The notes beneath the pieces were generated by a model that was given only the letters and a program-made list of their open reading frames with translations, was not told the origin of the DNA and did no database searches. A stretch of 9,260 bases of DNA from JAYEHC01 sp964490635 (GTDB taxonomy: Bacteria; Patescibacteriota; Minisyncoccia; JAHIHE01; JAGLIN01): the NCBI GenBank assembly GCA_964490635.1, contig CAZBCK010000039.1, forward strand, positions 1 through 9,260. The letters are read 5' to 3'. A program made the position numbers and the translations under genes. Position 1 is the stretch's first letter. Every line of letters begins with the position of its first letter. Positions 4,412-9,260 of this stretch are shown piece by piece.

Positions 4412-6209
4412 CGGCAAAACAATAACTTGTTCTCCTGATAAAACCATTATGGAAGCGGCAAGAGACAACGGAATAAAAATTCCGGGGCTTTGCTATCATC
4501 CGGATTTTGCGCCAAAGGCAAACTGCAGAATTTGCGTAGTGGAGATCAAGGGAATAAAAAAATTAATGACTTCATGCTCAACCAAAGTCCGGGACGGGAT
4601 GGAAATCAAGACAAACACGGAACGAGTGAAAAAAGTCCGTAATTTGAATATTGAACTGATATTTGCCGAGCATATTGAAAAATGTCCGGATTGCATTTGG
4701 AATGTTAATTGCGGATTATTGAAGTTGGCCGAAAGATACGATATTAAAATTAAAAGATTTACTGACAGGAAAAAAGAAAGGAAGATAATCAAATTTGCCA
4801 ACGCGGTAGAAATTGACGGCTCGCAGTGTATTGACTGTCGCAATTGTATTGACGCTTGTTTGGTTTTACAAAATATAAACTATTTAAAATTAAAAGGGAA
4901 AGGAGCTGATCAGGAAATTGTTGAGAATAAAATACCTAACCTAACCTCACCTAAAAGAGGAAGGACTGTTGCTCCCCTGCGAGAAGAACAGATTCTCCCC
5001 CTTTTAGGAGAAGCTAGAGAGGGTACAAATAATAAAATTGACTGCATTTATTGCGGGCAGTGCACTGTCCATTGTCCTGTCAGCGCAGCGCAAGAACAAA
5101 ACCATTGGGAAAATGTTGAAGAAAAATTGTACGACAAAAGTAAAATTGTCATCGCGCAATTCGCTCCTTCAATCAGAGTAAGTATCGGCGAGGAATTTGG
5201 TTTGCCTTACGGAAAAATTGCAACCGGACAAGTTGTTGCTGGGCTAAAGAAACTTGGCTTTGATTATGTTTTTGATGTCAATTTTGGCGCTGATATAACA
5301 ACAATTGTAGAGGCGAAAGAATTATTGGAAAGATTGGCGAAAAATAAAATTCAAAATTCTATTCTTCCGATGATAACTTCTTGTTGTCCTGCCTGGGTAA
5401 AGTATGTGGAATTTTATCATCCGGAATTAATTCCAAATTTGACTACTGCCAGATCGCCGCACATTCATTTGGGTGGAACTATCAAAACATACTGGGCGGA
5501 GAAAATGAATATAAATCCAAAAAATATAATAGTTGTTTCAATTATGCCTTGCACTGCCAAAAAATTTGAATCTTCCAGAAAAGAACTCAAAGTAAAAAAT
5601 TTATTTCCGGTTGATTATGTTCTAACGACCAGAGAATTTGTCTGGATGATGAAAAAACATTGTGTTAATTTCGCAAAAATAAAAGAAGAACAGGCAGACC
5701 GTCCATTGGGAGAATATAGCGGTGCAGCGGCGATCTACGGCGGAAGCGGAGGAGTGATGGAATCGGCCTTGCGAAGCGCAAGATTCTTTGCTTGTGGCGG
5801 CGATAAGAAAAAAGAAAGTAAGGTGTGTAAATTGAATCCGGACTTTAAATCTGTCCGCGGATTTGATAATGTAAAAGAAACAACTGTCTTTATCGCAGGC
5901 GCTAAATTGCGAGTTGCGGTTGTCAATGGTATTGGAAATATTGAACAAATACTGGAAAATTTGAACAATTATGATTACATTGAAGTGATGGTCTGCCCGG
6001 GCGGATGTATTGGCGGAGGCGGTCAACCAATTCCAACGACAGACGAGATCAGAAAAAAAAGAATGGCAGCGCTGTATCAAATTGATAAAGGCAAAAAGAT
6101 AAGAGAGGCGCATCGGAACAAAGGAGTTTTGGAAGTTTTAGAATGGTTGAAGAACCAAGGAAAACTGGAACATCAGGTTTTGCACACAAAATATATAGAA
6201 AGAAAATAA
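4386..6209 (+). CDS. hydA: [FeFe]-hydrogenase catalytic subunit HydA (group A, multi-cluster type)
   Basis: It catalyses 2 H+ + 2 e- <-> H2 in the cytoplasm. Domains over 607 residues: a [2Fe-2S] ferredoxin domain (Cys36, 47, 50, 64); a His-Cys [4Fe-4S] site (His96, Cys100, 103, 109); two [4Fe-4S] clusters (Cys148/151/154/158 and Cys220/223/226/230); and the H-cluster domain (about 254-545). All three H-cluster signatures are intact: TSCCPAW (331-337), MPCTAKKFE (387-395) and VMVCPGGCIGGGGQP (534-548). The four H-cluster cysteines are Cys334, 389, 537 and 541, and the proton-relay cysteine is Cys333. The C-terminus (about 555-595) is the hydrogenase small-subunit domain (IRKKRMAALY...). The layout matches the CpI/HydA architecture and length. 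Residues about 182-215 are an extra loop between the two cluster motifs, encoded by a large palindrome. HydE/F/G maturases are required but not in the window. Partner of HydB. The ATG lies inside the SLOG gene, with no Shine-Dalgarno. Confidence 0.97.
   Translation: MKKVKIKIDGKTITCSPDKTIMEAARDNGIKIPGLCYHPDFAPKANCRICVVEIKGIKKLMTSCSTKVRDGMEIKTNTERVKKVRNLNIELIFAEHIEKCPDCIWNVNCGLLKLAERYDIKIKRFTDRKKERKIIKFANAVEIDGSQCIDCRNCIDACLVLQNINYLKLKGKGADQEIVENKIPNLTSPKRGRTVAPLREEQILPLLGEAREGTNNKIDCIYCGQCTVHCPVSAAQEQNHWENVEEKLYDKSKIVIAQFAPSIRVSIGEEFGLPYGKIATGQVVAGLKKLGFDYVFDVNFGADITTIVEAKELLERLAKNKIQNSILPMITSCCPAWVKYVEFYHPELIPNLTTARSPHIHLGGTIKTYWAEKMNINPKNIIVVSIMPCTAKKFESSRKELKVKNLFPVDYVLTTREFVWMMKKHCVNFAKIKEEQADRPLGEYSGAAAIYGGSGGVMESALRSARFFACGGDKKKESKVCKLNPDFKSVRGFDNVKETTVFIAGAKLRVAVVNGIGNIEQILENLNNYDYIEVMVCPGGCIGGGGQPIPTTDEIRKKRMAALYQIDKGKKIREAHRNKGVLEVLEWLKNQGKLEHQVLHTKYIERK
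4935..5022 (+). repeat. Nested palindromic element inserted in frame within hydA
   Basis: The outer arms share CCTAAAAG..GG (left, about 4948-4961) and its inverse CC..CTTTTAGG (right, about 4998-5009), with partial pairing beyond. Inside them CTGTT and AACAG (with CTC/GAG further in) form a second hairpin. The element encodes about 30 residues (PNLTSPKRGR...LLGEAREGT) between the two [4Fe-4S] motifs, where relatives have a short linker. It is richer in GC than its surroundings and resembles the intergenic palindromes of this window (CTAACCTC..., ...TTTTAGGAG, ...TAGAGAGGG). No stop codon or frameshift results. Confidence 0.65.
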
Positions 6210-6235
6210 ATAATAATGATTATTATTATTTTTAT
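6209..6235 (+). other. AT-only hairpin between hydA and the regulator gene
   Basis: AATAATAAT (6209-6217) and ATTATTATT (6222-6230) can form a 9-bp A/T stem with loop GATT, followed by a T-rich run. It overlaps the hydA stop. It may act as a weak attenuator or mRNA-stability element that lowers expression of the downstream genes, but an AT-only stem is weak evidence. Confidence 0.35.
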
Positions 6236-6252
6236 TTTTAAATTATAATTAT

Positions 6253-6519
6253 ATGCCAAACAAAAAACATCTTGCTACAATTACCATTTTAATTAAAGAT
6301 AGACAAACACATTCTAAGAGTGTTAACGAAATGCTTACCAAAAATAGTCACTTAATTATGGCACGGCTTGGAGTTAATGTGCAGAGAAGCTGTGTGGAAA
6401 ATTGTACAGGTATGATTACAATAGCGATTGAAGGCACAGCAAAAGAGATTAATGATTTGACCAAAAAATTAGACAAGCTTTATGGAATTGTGGCAAAAAC
6501 CAGTATAATGACAGAATAA
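6253..6519 (+). CDS. TM1266-like iron-only hydrogenase system regulator (ACT-like/NikR C-terminal-like fold)
   Basis: This small protein of 88 residues matches the pattern of the putative iron-only hydrogenase system regulator family (prototype Thermotoga maritima TM1266). It opens with a strand and DR motif (ATITILIKDRQTHSKSVNEML), continues with IMARLGVNVQ, then MITIAIEGTAKEINDLTKKL, and ends GIVAKTSIMTE. The family has a ferredoxin-like ACT fold and is found beside [FeFe]-hydrogenase genes; its biochemical role is not established. It lacks a DNA-binding domain, so control would need a partner or be allosteric. The insert RSCVENCTG (about residues 45-53) adds two cysteines, possibly a metal or redox site; I do not recall these as a family feature. 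It lies 43 bp after hydA and 30 bp before the membrane-protein gene, in the same orientation. No Shine-Dalgarno. Confidence 0.85.
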   Translation: MPNKKHLATITILIKDRQTHSKSVNEMLTKNSHLIMARLGVNVQRSCVENCTGMITIAIEGTAKEINDLTKKLDKLYGIVAKTSIMTE

Positions 6520-6549
6520 GATTTTATATTTATTTTTAATTTAACCATT

Positions 6550-7080
6550 ATGCAATATTTAAAAGAAAAAACATTTCAGCAAGTTAAGATTAGTTCTATT
6601 ATACAGTTCGCAGGACTGGCGAGTATCGCGATATTTTTACCGTATGCGGTTCCTTTCCAGTGGATAGTCGGTCCGATCGTGAACGCAGTTTTAATTCTAA
6701 CTTTGCTTAAATTTGGATTTCGCAATGCGGTTGTCATCGCAATGATTCCAAGTTTAATGGCTTTGTCCGGCGGACTTCTACCAATAGTTCTGGCTCCGGT
6801 TGTTCCTTTTATTATGATTGGTAATGTAATCTTGATTTTATGCATAGACTGGTTTTATAACAATTTTAAAAACAAAACAAAAGGATATTGGACGGGTGTA
6901 TTCGTTGGAGCTGGCTTGAAATTCTCGTTTCTATTTTTAAGTGTCAATGTAATCAGCGAACTTTTAATTAAACAAGAATTAGCGATAAAAGTCGCCCAGA
7001 TGATGAGCTGGCCACAGTTTTATACGGCGGTAATTGGCGGAGTAATTGCTTGGGAAGTTTTAAGTATTCTAAAACGCTGA
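6550..7080 (+). CDS. Six-helix membrane protein, ECF-transporter S-component-like, hydrogenase-associated
   Basis: A very hydrophobic protein of 176 residues with about six predicted membrane helices, near residues 14-32, 37-53, 58-72, 76-100, 112-134 and 156-173. There is a short basic loop (NNFKNKTKGYW) after helix 4 and a basic end (ILKR). Size, helix count and the glycine-rich last helix (YTAVIGGVIAWEVL) resemble substrate-binding S components of energy-coupling-factor vitamin or metal transporters. No EcfA/EcfT genes are in the window, but S components commonly share a distant ECF module. As the last gene of the hydrogenase operon it may import a vitamin (for example a flavin precursor) or metal for the enzyme, or it may be a membrane anchor. 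The substrate cannot be read from the sequence. It ends in TGA. Confidence 0.65.
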   Translation: MQYLKEKTFQQVKISSIIQFAGLASIAIFLPYAVPFQWIVGPIVNAVLILTLLKFGFRNAVVIAMIPSLMALSGGLLPIVLAPVVPFIMIGNVILILCIDWFYNNFKNKTKGYWTGVFVGAGLKFSFLFLSVNVISELLIKQELAIKVAQMMSWPQFYTAVIGGVIAWEVLSILKR

Positions 7081-7117
7081 ACCTGCTCAGAGAGGTTAGC
7101 AAGTATGTTAGAAATGA

Positions 7118-7146
7118 ATTTCCCCGCAGCAAGCTGACGGGGATTT
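7118..7146 (+). terminator. GC-rich hairpin, likely terminator of the hydrogenase operon
   Basis: CCCCGCAGC (7122-7130) pairs with GCTG-A-CGGGG (7133-7142), a 9-bp stem with a 1-nt bulge, followed by ATTTTA. It lies 42 nt after the stop of the last operon gene. The same CCCCGCAGC...GCTGCGGGG palindrome is common in other bacteria as a dispersed element, so it may be both a repeat and a terminator. The T tract is short. Confidence 0.6.
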
Positions 7147-7335
7147 TACACTACACCCTCAAACAGTGTTAGTTACAAAGAATAAGTTTGTTATTTAAAG
7201 TTTTTCGCAAAGCGCGAACTTGTTTTTTAATTCGTTGTCGTCTGTGGTTTTTGTCAGGTTGTTTGTTTTATTTTTTGGGAGCGTTGGAATGCAAGAAATG
7301 TTTGGTTGCTAAAAGTGTTTTAAAAAATAAAATAC

Positions 7336-7471
7336 ATATATTGGGTCATACGCAATTTAGTTGTTTTGTTATGTTAAGAAGTTTTTAGATGCTAGCTTTC
7401 CCTTTTTACAAAGGGGGAGCTTACATATCCCAATTTATTAAATACAACTAAATTGTGTATGAACCCATATA
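7336..7471. repeat. MITE-like inverted-repeat structure
   Basis: The arms at about 7336-7364 and 7444-7471 are imperfect inverted repeats of about 28 bp, both containing CAATTTAGTTGT or its near-complement, with one mismatch and two single-base offsets. The 79-bp interior holds a second hairpin: a 12-bp stem with two G-U pairs, AGCTTTCCCTTT (7394-7405) with 7410-7421. There is no coding potential. The size and nested hairpins suggest a non-autonomous mobile element or a strongly folded transcript. Confidence 0.65.
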
Positions 7472-7487
7472 CTGAGGTAGTTTTCTT

Positions 7488-7529
7488 AATATGGCATAAT
7501 GCAAAAAGTAAGCTATGCCATATTATAAT
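7488..7529 (+). promoter_or_regulatory. Perfect 11-bp palindrome overlapping the -10 box of the fic remnant
   Basis: AATATGGCATA (7488-7498) and TATGCCATATT (7514-7524) are perfect inverted repeats 15 bp apart. The right arm ends at the first base of a perfect -10 box TATAAT (7524-7529), 11 bp before the ATG at 7541. No good -35 is seen. A repressor bound here would block transcription, as in autoregulated toxin-type loci; a hairpin repeat is the alternative. A start near 7536 would give an almost leaderless mRNA. Confidence 0.5.
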
Positions 7530-7540
7530 AAAATAATTAT

Positions 7541-8006
7541 ATGAAGTATCTTGAAGAAAAAATACAGGATAGAATAGAAGAAAAATTAGAAGAATTAAAC
7601 AAGCTTAGACCATTGCCGGTTGTTGCCGTAAAAAAATTAAAAGAGCAATTTCAGATAGAAATGACCTATAATTCAAACGGGATCGAAGGAAATAGTTTAA
7701 CATTAGGGAAACTTTTTTGGTTATCAATGAAGGAATTACTATTAAAGGAAAACCATTGAAAGATCATCTGGAAGCAAAAAATCATCAAGAAGCGTTGGAA
7801 TATTTATATGAGCTAGTTGAAAAAGGTAAAAATCGGACTATCTCAGAATAATTTATCCAATTTCAAAAAAAGAGATTGGCAAAATACCTTAATTTATTAG
7901 TTCGTCAAGGAAAATTGGAGGCGCTCATAAGAAAGGAAGAATTTGGCTTACAACCAAAGAAGCAGTGGAAAAATTTATTAAGAATAGGAAGAGAAAAAGG
8001 AAGTAA
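7541..8006 (+). pseudogene. Fic-family protein remnant (catalytic core lost, frameshifted)
   Basis: Fic proteins transfer AMP or other nucleotide moieties to target proteins. The first frame (7541-7759) gives a Fic N-terminal region, LNKLRPLPVVAVKKLKEQF then MTYNSNGIEGNSLTL, where (S/T)xxIEGN is the family motif. A one-base deletion near 7704-7706 (TTAGGG for TTAAGGG) breaks it. The other frame continues as TFLVINEGITIKGKPLKDHL then EAKNHQEALEYLYELVEKGK, until TAA at 7849-7851. After this the same frame gives LAKYLNLLVRQGKLEA and, after another shift near 7925, KKGRIWLTTKEAVEKFIK, a helix-turn-helix-like C-terminus ending at 8006. The catalytic HPFxxGNGR helix is absent, so the middle of the gene is deleted. 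The product cannot be an active Fic enzyme. The 72-residue N-terminal fragment may still be translated. Confidence 0.85.
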
Positions 8007-8035
8007 TGAAAATTTGAAAATAGATTTTTATTTAA

Positions 8036-8065
8036 TTTCCAAAAATAATTAAAAACTGCTATAAT
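8036..8065 (+). promoter_or_regulatory. Possible promoter upstream of the AlbA_2 remnant
   Basis: A perfect -10 TATAAT (8060-8065) follows a poor -35 TTTCCA (8036-8041) at 18 bp. It lies 135 bp before the AlbA_2 start and before the direct repeat. A chance match is quite possible in such AT-rich DNA. Confidence 0.35.
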
Positions 8066-8112
8066 AAAAAACAGTATCAAATATTTGGCATCAAGCATTA
8101 AGAATGATTTTG

Positions 8113-8169
8113 AATTTTAAAAAATTTGTCCTAAACTAAAATTAGATATTTAATTGGAATTAAGAATTA
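8113..8169 (+). repeat. 57-bp AT-rich direct repeat, copy 1
   Basis: It matches 9204-9260 at 52 of 57 positions by my alignment; the last 39 bp differ at only two. It lies 31 bp before the ATG of the AlbA_2-type gene. The shared core includes TTAGATATTTAATTGGAATT. Confidence 0.85.
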
Positions 8170-8200
8170 ATTTAAAAAAAATTCAAATCAACACAACCAA

Positions 8201-9200
8201 ATGAACAGCCAAGAATTAGAATTCATCCTTCAAAGCAAAGAAGGATTTAAAACAGAATTTAAAGAATCTTTTGACGCTAAAAATCTTGCTAAAGAAATAA
8301 TCGCTTTTGCTAATTCTAACGGAGGTAAAATATATTTAGGTGTTGATGATAACAGTAAAATAAAGGAAATAAAAATAACAAATAAACTGAAATCTCAAAT
8401 TCAGGACATTGCCAAAAACTGCGATCCTTCAATAGAAATTAAATTAGAAGAGTTTAAGAACATTTTAATTATTGAAATTAAAGAAGGATCGAACAAACCC
8501 TATAAATGTTCTTCCGAGTTTTACTTAAGACAAGGAGCCAATTCGCAAAAAATGAGCAGAGATGAAATTTTGGATTTTGCGATTGGCGAAGGGAAAATTA
8601 AGTTTGACGAGCAGATAAATAGAAAGTTTGATTAAAAAAGATTTTGACAAAGGAAGACTGAAGAATTATTTATTAAAGGCAAAAATATCAAAAACTATTT
8701 CCACTGAAGAAGTTCTTCTTAATCTTGATGTGGCAAAAATGGAAGGTAAAAATATATTGTTTAATAATGCGGATGTAATATTTTTTGCCAAACACACTCA
8801 CAAAATTATTCCTCAAGTTTGCATTACTTGCATAAGGTACAATGGAACTGAAAGTGTTGGTATTATTGATAGGATTGGTTTTAATGATGATCTTGTTTTC
8901 CAATATTGATAATGCGATAAAATTTGTCAGAAGAAATACTAAACTAGGCTATGAGATAAAAAATATTCAAAGAAAGGAAATCCCGGAATATCCAATAGAA
9001 GCGATAAGGGAGGCAATTGCAAATGCTGTGATGCATAGGAATTATTTTGGAAAAGGGGCAAATGTTTTTGTTAATATATTTGATGATAGGTTGGAAATAT
9101 ATAATCCGGGAGGATTGCCAAGCGGTTTAAGCATAAAAGATTTTGAAAAAAGTGTATTAGAAGAAATCCGTTAATAGCCAATCTTTTGCATAGAATAATT
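8201..9200 (+). pseudogene. AlbA_2 (Schlafen-type)/HATPase protein, COG2865-like, broken by frameshifts and truncated
   Basis: The intact family has an N-terminal AlbA_2 domain and a C-terminal HATPase_c_4 ATP-binding domain and is usually annotated as an ATP-binding or putative transcriptional regulator; the function is poorly defined and often linked to accessory or defence loci. Frame 1 (8201-8635) encodes AlbA_2, with FKTEFKESFDAKNLAKEI then IAFANSNGGKIYLGVDD. A shift at about 8630-8634 leads to a frame ending at 8909 (DFDKGRLKNYLLKA...GFNDDLVFQ). One extra T near 8904 moves the frame again to IDNAIKFVRRNT, REAIANAVMHRNY and DRLEIYNPGGLPSGLS, the HATPase part. A third shift near 9157-9162 continues as RNPLIANLLHRI. 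The reading then runs into the direct repeat, so the C-terminal winged-helix is missing. There is no Shine-Dalgarno at the ATG. Three indels in 1 kb mean either decay or local sequence error. Confidence 0.88.
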
Positions 9201-9203
9201 TTA

Positions 9204-9260
9204 AATTTTAAAAATTTTATGCTAAATTAAAATTAGATATTTAATTGGAATTAAAAATTA
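9204..9260 (+). repeat. 57-bp AT-rich direct repeat, copy 2 (reaches the window end)
   Basis: It is the second copy of 8113-8169, offset by 1091 bp, and may continue past the window. It begins where the AlbA_2-type coding similarity stops (after LLHRI), so it marks the truncation point. Because copy 1 lies directly upstream of such a gene, a second related gene could follow outside the window; that is inference. Confidence 0.85.

Larger units (their letters stand above)
7147..7540. other. Gene-free stretch between the operon and the fic remnant
   Basis: I see no convincing gene in about 394 bp. An open frame at 7188-7388 (66 residues) has no recognisable family pattern, no start signal and low complexity, and it runs into the inverted-repeat structure at 7336-7471. 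Small hairpins occur at 7155-7172 (ACACT/AGTGT) and about 7199-7222 (TTCGC/GCGCGAA). The right half holds the MITE-like structure and an operator-like palindrome, listed separately. Confidence 0.5.

Noticed and set aside
5622..6113. 163-residue open frame on the minus strand inside hydA
   Set aside because: Antisense shadow of the H-cluster domain, which has all its catalytic motifs on the + strand.
1448..7080. TGA as a glycine codon (Absconditabacteria/Gracilibacteria code)
   Set aside because: TGA ends the cupin, SLOG and membrane-protein genes at the expected family lengths, and the cupin TGA is followed at once by a terminator.
7188..7388. 66-residue open frame after the hydrogenase operon
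   Set aside because: No family pattern, no start signal, unusual cysteine-rich low-complexity composition, and it overlaps the inverted-repeat structure.
7081..7540. tRNA or other known structured RNA gene
   Set aside because: The hairpins present do not form a cloverleaf or any RNA family I recognise.
8620..8642. Programmed -1 frameshift at an A-rich slippery site in the AlbA_2 gene
   Set aside because: The TAA stop comes before the A6G run in the original frame, so ribosomes would terminate first; two more unrelated shifts downstream favour decay or sequence error.

Overview
The window is AT-rich bacterial DNA that uses TGA as a stop codon. It contains one complete energy-metabolism operon, flanked by a heat-shock regulator and cation-transporter region on the left and a decayed accessory region on the right. 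Three traits suggest a Candidate Phyla Radiation (Patescibacteria, for example Parcubacteria-like) genome: a compact HrcA, almost no Shine-Dalgarno sequences in front of genes, and many short GC-rich palindromes in otherwise AT-rich DNA. This assignment is inference; the window has no rRNA or other phylogenetic marker.

Left part (1-2757). hrcA, the heat-shock repressor, runs leftwards off the window. It has a clear sigma70-type promoter and a CIRCE operator, so it should repress itself. Its roughly 230-nt leader holds two inverted copies of a GC-rich palindromic repeat. To the right, on the + strand, are a small cupin protein related to sugar-nucleotide ketoisomerases/epimerases (with its own terminator) and a CorA-type divalent-cation transporter (with its own promoter). 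The 281-bp gap after corA holds a G10 tract, a large GC-rich inverted repeat, a weak terminator and the promoter of the next operon.

Central part (2758-7080): an [FeFe]-hydrogenase operon. The order is a NuoF/HydB-like flavoprotein, a SLOG-type Rossmann nucleotide-binding protein, the [FeFe]-hydrogenase catalytic subunit HydA with a full relay of iron-sulfur clusters, a TM1266-like hydrogenase system regulator, and a six-helix membrane protein resembling an ECF-transporter S component. HydB should exchange electrons with NAD(P)H and pass them through the HydA clusters to the H-cluster to make or consume H2. No NuoE/HydC gene and no HydE/F/G maturases lie in the window. The SLOG gene overlaps hydA by 26 nt. 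Both hydB and hydA carry extra loop segments encoded by palindromic DNA, apparently mobile palindromes accommodated in frame.

Right part (7081-9260): a decaying accessory region. A terminator-like hairpin closes the operon. A gene-poor stretch follows, with a roughly 135-bp MITE-like inverted-repeat structure and an 11-bp perfect palindrome overlapping a -10 box. Next come a broken Fic-family gene that has lost its catalytic core and a broken AlbA_2/HATPase (COG2865-type) gene with three frameshifts. A 57-bp direct repeat lies before the second gene and again where that gene is cut off at the window end. The many indels here may be real decay or local sequence error.
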